DNA of 27,159 nucleotides from a virus. The first letter of the stretch is position 1; each line of letters starts with the position of its first letter. The position numbers and the translations under genes were made by a program. Below are positions 15,517-22,920 of this stretch, one piece after another. A model generated the notes under the pieces. That model saw nothing but the letters and a program-made list of their open reading frames with translations, did not search any database and was not told the origin of the DNA. The DNA lies in IMG/VR virus record IMGVR_UViG_3300033149_005796, positions 1 to 27,159 of that record, one strand, 5' to 3'.

Positions 15517-15597
15517 TTAAAAGAATTTATTTCCGGTTTATTTATGATGTCACTAATTACAGTGCTATTGCTGTTCTTTTTTGTAGCAACTGTATAG
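15514..15597 (+). CDS. Micro-membrane protein (27 aa)
   Basis: ATG at 15514 with GAGG nine bases upstream, the first start after the early promoter. MLKEFISGLF then a single hydrophobic span (MMSLITVLLLFFVATV) to the stop. Size and layout match single-span phage micro-proteins; a leader peptide is the alternative. Nothing else can be said. Confidence 0.5.
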   Translation: MLKEFISGLFMMSLITVLLLFFFVATV

Positions 15598-15606
15598 GAG
15601 GGTATC

Positions 15607-15717
15607 ATGAGAAAAATAATAACATTTAAAGAATTTATTGAATACCAAAAGAAAAAAAGAAAATTCCTTAAAAGCCGTAAAAGAGCAAAGCAAGTTATAT
15701 ATTGGGAGGTATTATAA
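15607..15717 (+). CDS. Basic micro-protein (36 aa)
   Basis: ATG at 15607 with AGGAGG ten bases before it. Sequence MRKIITFKEFIEYQKKKRK...KSRKRAKQVIYWEVL: very Lys/Arg-rich helix, maybe nucleic-acid binding. Its stop overlaps the next ATG (TAATG), which supports real translation and coupling. Confidence 0.5.
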   Translation: MRKIITFKEFIEYQKKKRKFLKSRKRAKQVIYWEVL

Positions 15718-15983
15718 TGATTTATATTAATGTATGGCATGATGATAATTTTGATAAATTATACACCCAAAAATCTGAAATTAAATGCAGTTCAATTGAG
15801 GTTGCGATAGAAGATTATTATAATAATAAATCATCATACGATTATAAATTTACATTTGCTTTAAATATAAATGATTTATCTTTTAAAGTTTTATATTTAG
15901 AAGAAATAATAGCAGAACGAGAATTAGAAGATTGGGAGTATGCTAAGGTTTTAAAAAGTATGGTTGAAGAAAATGACAATTAA
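15717..15983 (+). CDS. Hypothetical early protein
   Basis: 88 residues from the ATG at 15717, preceded by GGGAGGT. MIYINVWHDDNFDKLYTQ opens a small alpha/beta fold, ending in a Glu-rich helix (EEIIAERELEDWEYAKVLKS). No family recognised. It overlaps the RecE-like gene by 11 bases, so it is part of the same transcript as the recombination nuclease. Confidence 0.7.
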   Translation: MIYINVWHDDNFDKLYTQKSEIKCSSIEVAIEDYYNNKSSYDYKFTFALNINDLSFKVLYLEEIIAERELEDWEYAKVLKSMVEENDN

Positions 15984-16806
15984 CCCCGGAATATACAAAA
16001 ATCTTGATATTGATGTCTACCACGCAGATGAAGCGATTAGTAGCACCAAGATACGTACATTTATAAAATGCCCTGCATTATATAAGTTTGAATATTTAAC
16101 AGATTGGCTATACAAAAAGCCAGTTTCAAGATGTGCTACAATTGGTAGTATGGCACATATTATGTTACTTGAACCTGATAAGTTTAATGAGAAATACATT
16201 GTGGCTAGTGAAGATATTCAGGACAAGAGACTTAAACCATGGAAGGAGTTTAGTAAGAAAGCTAAGGATGGTGGCAAAGAGCCTTTAACTCATCTTGAAT
16301 ATGTTTATCTTGAAGCTATGAGAGATGCTATTATTTCACATCCTTTTGCTAATGATATTTTTAAATATGGGATGCCAGAAACATCATTTTTTGCAGAACA
16401 TAAAGAAACAGGATTAATGATTAAAGGAAGGCCTGATTATCTTATTGATTTACCAGATTACGGCTTAACTATGGTTGATTATAAAACTGTTTCAGGAAGT
16501 CTTGAATTTGCTCTCTTAAATGCAAATGCAGCCCGTTCAGGTTATCATATTCAGGCTGCACATCATATTAAGGCTATAAAAGGTGCAACTAAAAAGGATG
16601 TACAGACAGTTCTTTATATTCTTCAAATGCAGGAAGCGCCATTTTTAATAAGGGTCGCGCCACTTGATGCTGAAAGCCTACAAGTCGGCCATTCACAAAT
16701 TGATGATGCAATGTTTCAACTGGCTGAATGTTTAAAAACTGATAAATGGTCAGGTTATGATGATTTAGAACCTTTTGCTTTGCCGGCATGGTATGGGATT
16801 GAGTAG
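15973..16806 (+). CDS. RecE-like exonuclease (PD-(D/E)XK, exonuclease VIII-type)
   Basis: 277 residues from the ATG at 15973 (a TTG three codons earlier is less likely). GIYKNLDIDVYHADEAISSTKI and CPALYKFEYLT are the standard opening of RecE C-terminal-type nucleases. Catalytic features: GSMAHIMLLEP with His62, GRPDYLIDL with Asp155, MVDYKTVSG with Asp169 and Lys171, then a GYHIQAAHH helix. These degrade the 5' strand of double-stranded ends to give 3' overhangs for an annealase, here RecT 1.6 kb downstream. Early promoter copy 2 drives it. Confidence 0.9.
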   Translation: MTINPGIYKNLDIDVYHADEAISSTKIRTFIKCPALYKFEYLTDWLYKKPVSRCATIGSMAHIMLLEPDKFNEKYIVASEDIQDKRLKPWKEFSKKAKDGGKEPLTHLEYVYLEAMRDAIISHPFANDIFKYGMPETSFFAEHKETGLMIKGRPDYLIDLPDYGLTMVDYKTVSGSLEFALLNANAARSGYHIQAAHHIKAIKGATKKDVQTVLYILQMQEAPFLIRVAPLDAESLQVGHSQIDDAMFQLAECLKTDKWSGYDDLEPFALPAWYGIE

Positions 16807-17316
16807 ATGGATTATAAAAAGCTCTTGATGTCATATATCATTAAAGTAACTTATCGTCAGGAATCTAATTGTATTGATTTACCTGATGCACCGGGCGTAT
16901 TCAGTCTAAATCAAGAATATGATGCAGAACTGGAGCTTATAGGGCGTGAAACTATAACTGTTTTCAATAATCAAAGTAAGGAAAAAAGTACAATTATTGA
17001 TAGCAATATAGTTATGGGACAATGTATATTTGAATTAGTATGTAAATGGGCGCTTGAACAATATGTAATTTACTTCAATAACAAAGATATAGGCATCTTA
17101 ACACTTGAAGATGGTTATTTAACTTTAAGTTATCAAAATTCACCGATTGAGGCTTTAAACAAAATAATCTTTTGCTCTACTTCAACCTTTGGAATAGATA
17201 AATTTATGAATTTTGAAAAATATTTCTTTTTAAATTTAGCAGCATGTAAAATTGAGAAATATATATCAAGATATAAAAATATGGCTATTTCAAATAAAGA
17301 GTTGGGGATTGAATAA
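16807..17316 (+). CDS. Hypothetical protein after the RecE-like gene
   Basis: 169 residues, ATG directly after the preceding stop. It opens MDYKKLLMSYIIKVTYRQESNCIDL, an N-terminus similar to that of the ankyrin protein at 17515 (MDYQLLLYKYLNF) and of other small phage proteins beginning 'MDYxxLLxxYI.HV..ES'. The rest has beta strands and a helical end; no catalytic motif. Function unknown. Confidence 0.65.
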   Translation: MDYKKLLMSYIIKVTYRQESNCIDLPDAPGVFSLNQEYDAELELIGRETITVFNNQSKEKSTIIDSNIVMGQCIFELVCKWALEQYVIYFNNKDIGILTLEDGYLTLSYQNSPIEALNKIIFCSTSTFGIDKFMNFEKYFFLNLAACKIEKYISRYKNMAISNKELGIE

Positions 17317-17515
17317 AATCAACAAAAAATAATTTATTGAGTATTGTCGTACTAATTTTGAAAAGGCAGTTAAGGATGCAGAAAAGAAGCCTGAATTTGC
17401 TAAACAAACCAAATTTAAAGGATTAACATTAAATGCTTTTAATCAAGGTGTGAGATTTGCTTTTGCTATGATGGAGCATACTTTGGATATATTAGAAGAA
17501 AAGGAGAATAAATAA
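17309..17515 (+). pseudogene. Small gene broken by an in-frame stop
   Basis: A TTG at 17309 followed by NKINKK, a TAA at 17330-17332, then 60 good codons (FIEYCRTNFEKAVKDAEKKPE...LNAFNQGVRFAFAMMEHTLDIL) running to a stop that overlaps the next ATG. No ATG exists after the TAA. The stop lies at a run of six A's, so a single-base or base-substitution event has split the gene. The protein would be a small helical phage protein of unknown role. Confidence 0.5.
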
Positions 17516-18036
17516 TGGATTATCAATTATTATTATATAAATATTTGAATTTTATAGGTAGATGGAGTTCAGCATATATTCCGGGATATTATGACGAAAT
17601 GAAAGATGATAAAATAGATAAATCAGAATATTTAGAATTAGTTAGATTGTATAGGATGGATTGGGAATCTTATGACTCATCTCCAGAAAACAGGGAGTTT
17701 AATAATCCAATTTTAAATACATTAAATGTGTATTTTTTCCATAGCTATGATAGAGAATTTGCTAATTATTTGGTTTGCAATATAGATAAAATAGATATTA
17801 ATGAGCAGGATGGAAATGGTAACACATTATTAACTATAGCATCTATATGGTATGATTATAAAGGTAGAAAACCTGAATATATTAAGCTATTAATTCAGAA
17901 TGGTGCAAACCTATATATAGAAAATAAAAAAGGGTATAGTGCATTAAAATATTTGGAAGAATGTACATATGGACGTGAAGAAGTTATGGAATTAATAGAA
18001 TATATAAAAAAGGAAAATAAACATGCAAAAAGATAG
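17515..18036 (+). CDS. Ankyrin-repeat protein
   Basis: 173 residues. The N-terminal ~95 residues are unassigned (MDYQLLLYKYLNFIGRWSS...). From ~99, INEQDGNGNTLLTIASIWYD followed by KPEYIKLLIQNGANLYIENKKGYSALKYLEEC is a pair of ankyrin repeats (DxxGNTxLxxA and GAxxxxxNxxGxSAL). A closing helix (VMELIEYIKKEN) is a capping half-repeat. Ankyrin repeats mediate protein binding; in phages of host-associated bacteria they are often effector-like, though here that is inference. Confidence 0.83.
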   Translation: MDYQLLLYKYLNFIGRWSSAYIPGYYDEMKDDKIDKSEYLELVRLYRMDWESYDSSPENREFNNPILNTLNVYFFHSYDREFANYLVCNIDKIDINEQDGNGNTLLTIASIWYDYKGRKPEYIKLLIQNGANLYIENKKGYSALKYLEECTYGREEVMELIEYIKKENKHAKR

Positions 18037-18247
18037 TTTTGAGGCTTTGGCTGAATATATAGAAGATAATGAAATCTCTTTTAGATGTTTATTGAAAGTT
18101 GTTTGCGCCACAATGCAAAGAGAAATGGAGAAATTAAATTCAATAGATACAACATATAAAGATAATATTAGTGGGAATGGTTATGTTTTTGATATTGAGA
18201 TAATCGGTGCTAAATGGGATGTTAAACAAGGTGATACTGATTCCTAA
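18023..18247 (+). CDS. Hypothetical small protein
   Basis: 74 residues, overlapping the ankyrin gene by 14 bases; ATG preceded by GGAAAATAAAC. MQKDSFEALAEYIEDNEISFRCLLKVVCATMQREMEK helix, then beta segment GNGYVFDIEIIGAKWDV. No family recognised. The following gap to the RecT promoter (18248-18332) holds only a 21-codon open stretch not supported as a gene. Confidence 0.6.
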   Translation: MQKDSFEALAEYIEDNEISFRCLLKVVCATMQREMEKLNSIDTTYKDNISGNGYVFDIEIIGAKWDVKQGDTDS

Positions 18248-18332
18248 AGTGATGAAAGAAAACAAAGCATTTCAAGGATGTTCAAGAATCAAAGGAAGGA
18301 AAATACACAGAACATAAGATTAAAATTAACAC

Positions 18333-18361
18333 TTGACAATTCAACTTTTAATTAATATGCT
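18333..18361 (+). promoter_or_regulatory. Early promoter, copy 3 (RecT)
   Basis: Perfect TTGACA (18333-18338), 17-base spacer, TATGCT (18356-18361), then CCAACAACA and GAGGTT before the ATG at 18387. Again 38 bases separate TTGAC from AACAACA. Confidence 0.75.
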
Positions 18362-18386
18362 TTTTCTACCAACAACAGAGGTTAAT

Positions 18387-19241
18387 ATGACAAAAACAAA
18401 ATCAGTTATGGAAAGGCTTAATGCTGAAGGCGTAAAAGAACGCATATCAAAAGCCATAGGTGAAAAATTCGCTATTGAAGAGTTCATGAGTTCCATATCT
18501 CTTGAACTTGCCCGTAATCCTTCATTATTAGCTTGTAGCTATGAATCTATTTTGCAGTGTGCTATTGATTCTGCTGCTTTTGGGCTTATTCCTAATAAAC
18601 AATTAGGGCATGTTTGGCTTATTCCTTATAAAAATCAATGTACCTTACAATTTGGTTATAAAGGCTATTTAAAGAAATTTTCTGAATATGGTGGAACTGT
18701 TGAGGTTGAGTGCGTAACTAATCAAGAAGTTAATGAAGATAGATTCTTAGAGACAAGAGGGACGCATACAACTATTGCTCATCGACCAATAAGGAGTGGT
18801 TTACGAAAGAAAGAAGATATTGCTCTAGCTTATGCCATATTGAGACATAATAATATGCCGGATGTTATTGTCGTTATGTCAGTTGAGGAAATCATTGAAG
18901 TTGCAGCCACTGAGATTTATGATAAAGAACTAAGAAAAAAGGTAAGACGTTTAAAAGGCGTTTGGAATAGTGCCGAAAGAGAAACTGATTTCGGGGAGAT
19001 GTGTAAAAAAACACTCATTCGCAGACTTGCGAAACTATCAAGTATTGATGTTGTAAATCATATGTCCTCATATGAAGGCGAACGTGATGGCGTTATTATT
19101 GATGCAAAGCCAATTATTAAAGAAATTAATAATTTAAAAACCTCTATTGAAAATAGGGATAAAGAAAGTCAGTTAATTAATGAGATTATTAATCAGGCAC
19201 AGGAGGTATATGAAAATGATAAGAATGTTGCTACTAGCTAG
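18387..19241 (+). CDS. RecT-family single-strand annealing protein
   Basis: 284 residues. Start set at the ATG 18387 after GAGGTT; upstream in-frame codons lie in the promoter. RecT signatures: SLELARNPSLLACSYESILQCAIDSAAFGLIPN, then LGHVWLIPYKNQCTLQFGYKGYL, EVECVTNQEVNEDRF, and WNSAERETDFGEMCKKTLIRRLAKL. It coats the 3' overhangs made by the RecE-like nuclease and anneals them to homologous strands. It has its own copy of the early cassette rather than being transcribed only with RecE. Confidence 0.93.
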   Translation: MTKTKSVMERLNAEGVKERISKAIGEKFAIEEFMSSISLELARNPSLLACSYESILQCAIDSAAFGLIPNKQLGHVWLIPYKNQCTLQFGYKGYLKKFSEYGGTVEVECVTNQEVNEDRFLETRGTHTTIAHRPIRSGLRKKEDIALAYAILRHNNMPDVIVVMSVEEIIEVAATEIYDKELRKKVRRLKGVWNSAERETDFGEMCKKTLIRRLAKLSSIDVVNHMSSYEGERDGVIIDAKPIIKEINNLKTSIENRDKESQLINEIINQAQEVYENDKNVATS

Positions 19242-19287
19242 TGTTTTATGCGCCTTAGCTTTTTGGATGGGTTATTTATTTAATTAG
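19210..19287 (+). CDS. Micro-membrane protein (25 aa) at the RecT 3' end
   Basis: ATG at 19210 preceded by AGGAGG within the recT tail. MKMIRMLLLASVLCALAFWMGYLFN: a single hydrophobic span with an N-terminal basic anchor. It overlaps recT by 32 bases. Coupled translation is plausible; function unknown. Confidence 0.45.
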   Translation: MKMIRMLLLASVLCALAFWMGYLFN

Positions 19288-19296
19288 GGAATACAA

Positions 19297-19499
19297 ATGA
19301 ATAAATCATAATTATATCGAAAAGCATTCGGAGCCTTAATTATACCAACACAATTGCTTTTTTTGCATTAAAAAAAGTAGATATAGTTGATTGGAGTTGG
19401 GCTTTAATTCTTATGCCATTTCGGATATGGACTCTAGCAGGTATTGTTCATCCGTTGGCAGTTATAATATTAACTATTTTAGATGATAAATTGGAGTAA
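19297..19499 (+). pseudogene. Degenerate small membrane protein
   Basis: ATG at 19297 stops after four codons, but a later frame reads NTIAFFALKKVDIVDWSWAL then ILMPFRIWTLAG and a hydrophobic end to a TAA at 19497. The VDWSWxxxLxP motif resembles the neighbouring 68-residue membrane protein (DWYEWQVLMPFW) and small phage membrane proteins of that type. Indels appear to have broken the front half. Confidence 0.45.
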
Positions 19500-19501
19500 G
19501 T

Positions 19502-19708
19502 ATGGATATAGAACAACATCAACGTAAAGTAAGACTAAAAGTTTTACGTATTATTGCTTTTAGTCAATTATTAATTGGTGGTTTATTTATTACAGGTGCA
19601 ATTGATTGGTATGAGTGGCAAGTATTAATGCCTTTTTGGCTATTGGTAACATGGATTATTATTAAGGCTATTGTTGATTTGAAAAGATTGTTAAATAAAA
19701 AAATATGA
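19502..19708 (+). CDS. Two-span small membrane protein
   Basis: 68 residues: a basic N-terminus (QRKVRLKVLR), a span IIAFSQLLIGGLFITGA, the DWYEWQVLMPFW loop and a second span WLLVTWIIIKAIV, ending with Lys/Arg. GGAG precedes the ATG by six bases. It resembles the decayed frame just before it, so the pair may be a tandem duplication with one dead copy. Role unknown; a membrane regulator or lysis accessory is possible. Confidence 0.65.
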   Translation: MDIEQHQRKVRLKVLRIIAFSQLLIGGLFITGAIDWYEWQVLMPFWLLVTWIIIKAIVDLKRLLNKKI

Positions 19709-19716
19709 GGTCAAGA

Positions 19717-19977
19717 ATGGAATATGTAATTCCAGACAAGTTAAAAGTTCAGATTAGAACAATTGAAAGAGTTTGCAAGAGGGACTGCAAAAGAAACTGG
19801 GATATTTTTGGTATGCTTGAGAGTTTAGTTACTGCTTCTGTAGAGCATGGAAAGTATTCCAGTACGCCAGAGGCCATAGCGTTATTGAAGAGGGTACGTT
19901 ATGGCCACTTTGATAGTGTTGCTGAGCTAGAGGATGAAATTGATAAGGTTTTAGAAGAAAATGATGTTAGGCTTTAA
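19717..19977 (+). CDS. Hypothetical protein
   Basis: 86 residues from the ATG at 19717, chosen over 19705 because GAGG lies six bases before it. MEYVIPDKLKVQIRTIERVCKRDCKRNW is basic and helical with a CKRDC pair; the C-terminus is acidic. No family recognised. Overlaps the next gene by 17 bases. Confidence 0.6.
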   Translation: MEYVIPDKLKVQIRTIERVCKRDCKRNWDIFGMLESLVTASVEHGKYSSTPEAIALLKRVRYGHFDSVAELEDEIDKVLEENDVRL

Positions 19978-20479
19978 AGTAGACGAAATAAAGCAATCCA
20001 ATCTTATTCAAGAAGATGACTTGCGGGATTTAGAGAATAGATATGGTGTATATAAAGTACCTATTATTTATATTGCAGAACATATTAGTGTGCATATTGC
20101 AATTGCTCTTTGTAATCTATACCCATTCAAATACACTAAAAGACTTTATAAGTTCGCACTCGATTGTATCAGAGTTATTGCTGTATCTGATAATTGCAAG
20201 AACACAATAAGATTATTTAATTTAATTACTTCTTATCAAGCAGGCGCTATTACAAGTCATTATTACTTAAAAGAAATACATAACTTGATAAATTTGTCAG
20301 ATGATCACGGTTTTGAATTACATAGGATATACGGATTCGCAATGATGTTGAATGCAAACTATTCAGCAGCAAATATTGCTCATTTCGCACTATCTATGTT
20401 GGATGCTTTTTATTTTTATGATGAAGAAAATATAAAATTTAAAAAGCAAAAAGAAATTTTTTATAAACATTTTGCATAG
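19961..20479 (+). CDS. Hypothetical helical protein
   Basis: 172 residues. Helical throughout with hydrophobic faces (YIAEHISVHIAIALCNLYPF, LYKFALDCIRVIAVSD, AANIAHFALSMLDAFYFYD). It is not a clear membrane protein because the segments carry charged residues. No family recognised. It ends eight bases before the regulator at 20488, so the two are probably one unit. Confidence 0.6.
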   Translation: MMLGFKVDEIKQSNLIQEDDLRDLENRYGVYKVPIIYIAEHISVHIAIALCNLYPFKYTKRLYKFALDCIRVIAVSDNCKNTIRLFNLITSYQAGAITSHYYLKEIHNLINLSDDHGFELHRIYGFAMMLNANYSAANIAHFALSMLDAFYFYDEENIKFKKQKEIFYKHFA

Positions 20480-20487
20480 GAGGATAT

Positions 20488-20847
20488 ATGCCTAGAACTT
20501 TAGAAGATGAAGCAAAAATTAACAAAATAATAGGAGAAAGAATTAGAAAATATAGGATTCTTAAACATTTGACGACTGAAGAATTTGGATGTGAATTAGG
20601 AATTTCTCATCAGCAAGTGCATAAATATGAATCGGGTAAAGATAAAATCACAGCTGCTAAGTTATACAAGGTTATAAGTATTTTAAAAATTACTTCTGAA
20701 GATATTATGTGTAATAATTCCAATATTGATGACTTGCAACTTAATAGAAGCAGATTCTATATAGAGCTTACTAAGAATCTAAATAAATTAAGTGAGGAAC
20801 AATTATATTCACTATCTGATTTTGTTCGTAAGATTGTAAAAATGTAA
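20488..20847 (+). CDS. XRE/Cro-CI family transcriptional regulator
   Basis: 119 residues. Helix-turn-helix at residues ~14-68: IGERIRKYRILKHLTTEEFGCELGISHQQVHKYESG, with the recognition helix at SHQQVHKYESG, then KITAAKLYKVISILKI. The C-terminal half is short and lacks a Ser-Lys protease, so it is not a self-cleaving LexA/CI repressor. AGGAGG lies six bases upstream. Presumably it regulates one of the phage promoters; target unknown. Confidence 0.9.
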   Translation: MPRTLEDEAKINKIIGERIRKYRILKHLTTEEFGCELGISHQQVHKYESGKDKITAAKLYKVISILKITSEDIMCNNSNIDDLQLNRSRFYIELTKNLNKLSEEQLYSLSDFVRKIVKM

Positions 20848-20851
20848 GGTT

Positions 20852-21055
20852 ATGGAACATATTATTCAAATTGAAGCGTTTTTTTTCTTATTTATATTCT
20901 GTTTGAATTTTATGGTTTGTTTAATTGCTCTTTTACAGAGCAGAAAATATAGTCCAATTATTATCTTATTATCATTTTTATTGAGTCTTTTATTTTCCAG
21001 TATTTTAATGTTTGGCTTATATTTTGCTAAAGAGGCTATAACTATGATTCTATAA
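20852..21055 (+). CDS. Two-span membrane protein
   Basis: 67 residues with two hydrophobic spans (FFFLFIFCLNFMVCLIALL and IIILLSFLLSLLFSSILMFGLYF) joined by a QSRKYSP loop. ATG four bases after the preceding stop with AAGG close by. Could be a holin-like or regulatory membrane protein, but the lysis gene at 22023 is on the other strand and not adjacent. Confidence 0.6.
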   Translation: MEHIIQIEAFFFLFIFCLNFMVCLIALLQSRKYSPIIILLSFLLSLLFSSILMFGLYFAKEAITMIL

Positions 21056-21096
21056 ATGTCTTTCTAAATCAATATTTAACATAAAAGAGGGTAGCA

Positions 21097-21513
21097 ATGA
21101 AAAACAATAACAAAAGATGGAAACTACATGAGGATGCTGTAATAGGCAGATTTCATAACAATCATCACCCTAATACCGTAAAGAATATAGCTAATATTCT
21201 TGGTAGAAGTAGTCATGGTGTTAGTAATAGAATATCTAGATTAAAAAAAAGTGGTGAATATGATGAACTCAAAGAAAAATATTCTAATAATCAAAACCAA
21301 GATTTTTTTAAAGAAGAAAACGATAAAGCTATAGAAGGAAAGGTGATTGAACAGAGCATTTTTGCTAATTTAAGTAATCCTATCGAGATAATTAAATGGA
21401 AAATTGATGATATAAATATCTATATTCAATCATTTTTAGATAACGACAAAATCATGCTATATGTAGAAGATAATATTTTAAAAGCTAAAAGAATAAAATA
21501 TGAGGATATATAA
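21097..21513 (+). CDS. Myb/SANT-like DNA-binding protein
   Basis: 138 residues. Residues ~5-62 (RWKLHEDAVIGRFHNNHHPNTVKNIANILGRSSHGVSNRISRLKKSGEY) have the W-x3-ED-x-I and LGRSxxxVxxRIxRL pattern of SANT/Myb-like helix-turn-helix domains found in phages and GcrA-type regulators. The remainder is charged and lacks a known motif. Likely binds DNA; GAGG is eight bases upstream. Role as regulator or as packaging factor is inferred. Confidence 0.7.
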   Translation: MKNNNKRWKLHEDAVIGRFHNNHHPNTVKNIANILGRSSHGVSNRISRLKKSGEYDELKEKYSNNQNQDFFKEENDKAIEGKVIEQSIFANLSNPIEIIKWKIDDINIYIQSFLDNDKIMLYVEDNILKAKRIKYEDI

Positions 21514-21855
21514 ATGGAAAATAAAATTGAGTGGGTAAAAGAAGAGCACAAAGGATTTGAAGAAGATGGTTATTATTTAGTTTTATTCTGTCGTAACTTT
21601 AAAGTCCATAATGCTAAATTTGTGATTGCACAATATAGAGGTAGAGATTTTTATTGGGATGGAGTTAACCGAAATGTAATAATTATAGCAGTATTAAATG
21701 TTAATTTACAAGATGGATTAAATGTTAATTTACAAGATGGAAAAGAGTCATTTGTTGAAATTACAAAGAAATTTCAAAATTTGCCTAAAACTATTATAGA
21801 AACAAATAAACATACTGAAAAATGGTTTAAAGCAAAGTATAAAAATTGTGATTAA
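21514..21855 (+). CDS. Hypothetical protein with internal duplication
   Basis: 113 residues, ATG directly after the previous stop. The start (WVKEEHKGFEEDGYYLVLFCRNFKVHNAKFVIAQYRGRDFYWDG) looks like small DUF551-like phage proteins whose core is 'WxxxxxxxPxDGxxLVxx...AxYxxxxFxxx'. An LNVNLQDG octapeptide is repeated twice at residues ~61-76. Function unknown. Last gene before the terminator. Confidence 0.65.
   Translation: MENKIEWVKEEHKGFEEDGYYLVLFCRNFKVHNAKFVIAQYRGRDFYWDGVNRNVIIIAVLNVNLQDGLNVNLQDGKESFVEITKKFQNLPKTIIETNKHTEKWFKAKYKNCD
21694..21741 (+). repeat. Perfect 24-bp tandem duplication inside the gene
   Basis: A 24-base unit is repeated without change (21694-21717, 21718-21741), adding eight residues in frame. 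Looks recent. Confidence 0.95.
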
Positions 21856-21967
21856 TAAAATTTATCATTGGCTTGTATCAAAAGATTGATAGATATTTTA
21901 ACAGGAAATAAGAAAGTTGAAATCAAATGTTTTTAACTGTATAATTAAACCAACTTTACTTTGATAG

Positions 21968-21998
21968 AAAACGGCCATTCTCCAGATTTGGCCGTTTT
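21968..21998. terminator. Bidirectional Rho-independent terminator
   Basis: 10-bp stem AAAACGGCCA/TGGCCGTTTT (21968-21977, 21989-21998) with an 11-base loop. T run on the plus side (TTTTTG) and on the minus side (TTTTCT), between the converging genes at 21855 and 22023. Confidence 0.9.
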
Positions 21999-22022
21999 TG
22001 CTATACATTAACATCTAAAATA

Positions 22023-22415
22023 TTATTCGATTATTTCAAAATGTGCTAAATCATTAAAGTTTTGGTCATTAAAATCTTTATCATTATCCCAATCACCACC
22101 CCACCTTATCTTATAACCTAATGTTAATGCCGCACCATGCATAAGGCCTGCTAAATAATAAAATCTCTTTAAATCTTCAAAATCTATAGGATATGGAGCT
22201 ATATCAACAGCAAGTGACGGATCTTTATTATGTTTGCTCTCTGGATACATTAATTTACTTTTACCTTGCTGGTAAAGACTATTTTGTTCTTGTTCTCCCC
22301 TATATCCTTGTAGTACGCTAAAATCGTAAATTTTAATTACTTCATAGCAAATTTTTTGTAATCTTTTATCGCATGTTTCTAACCTATCAAGGCTCTTATT
22401 TGAAAATTTTGGCAT
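22023..22415 (-). CDS. Endolysin, peptidase M15 (L-alanyl-D-glutamate type)
   Basis: 130 residues. VLQGYRGEQEQNSLYQQGKS carries the conserved QGYRxxxxQxxLYxQG; SKHNKDPSLAVDIAP supplies the Zn ligands His62 and Asp71 (SxHxxGxAxD type); DLAHFEI supplies Asp122 and the third ligand His125. This is the size and layout of T5-type L-Ala-D-Glu peptidases, cutting the stem peptide of peptidoglycan at lysis. No signal peptide, so export needs a holin, which is not obvious nearby. No clear ribosome site at the ATG. It is the only gene of its transcript and ends at the bidirectional terminator. Confidence 0.92.
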   Translation of the reverse strand: MPKFSNKSLDRLETCDKRLQKICYEVIKIYDFSVLQGYRGEQEQNSLYQQGKSKLMYPESKHNKDPSLAVDIAPYPIDFEDLKRFYYLAGLMHGAALTLGYKIRWGGDWDNDKDFNDQNFNDLAHFEIIE

Positions 22416-22509
22416 AATATATTATGAATAAGAAGTTAATGAATTTACTATTTAACAAATAACATATTTTAAGATATATTGTAACCATAGATATAAAAGA
22501 GGAAATATT

Positions 22510-22914
22510 ATGAGAGACCTATATAGTAATGTAGAAAATGAAGTTGCTTTTAACACAACTAATATTACAAGTGACTCAACTCCTAATGGTAATATAATTG
22601 ATTTACAAGGCTTCGCATCAATTGTATTTGTCCTCCAATCAGGCCTTATAACCGATGGTGCATATACGCCAGAATTGTATGAAGGTAATGAAGCAAATTT
22701 AAGTGATGCTCAGCTGGTTCAAAGTAATCATCTAATAGGCAGCTACTCTAATGCAGCCTTTGTAGCTTCAGATGATAATTTATCTAAAAAATTAGGATAT
22801 ATCGGGGATAAGCGTTATTTAAGATTAGATATTAGAGCACAGCTTATTATAACAGGAGGCACAATTTCTGCTCTTGCTGTTAAGGGAAATGCTTTACTGG
22901 CGCCGACTTCATAA
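22510..22914 (+). CDS. Second decoration-like protein (paralogue of 7526-7951)
   Basis: 134 residues, GAGGAAAT before the ATG. Matches the capsid-side protein end to end: RD..SN.E...AFN, IID, DG.YTP.LYE, LIGS, LGYIGDKRYLRL, VKG..LL. It is transcribed away from the virion block and stands alone between the endolysin and the minus-strand replication genes. Divergence in many positions shows it is not a recent copy. A variant capsid decoration, expressed on a different schedule, is plausible; an independently acquired lysogenic conversion gene is the alternative. Confidence 0.72.
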   Translation: MRDLYSNVENEVAFNTTNITSDSTPNGNIIDLQGFASIVFVLQSGLITDGAYTPELYEGNEANLSDAQLVQSNHLIGSYSNAAFVASDDNLSKKLGYIGDKRYLRLDIRAQLIITGGTISALAVKGNALLAPTS

Positions 22915-22920
22915 ATAATT

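Noticed and set aside
18252-18317. A 21-codon plus-strand frame before the RecT promoter
   Set aside because: Very short, basic, no resemblance to anything and no clear ribosome site.
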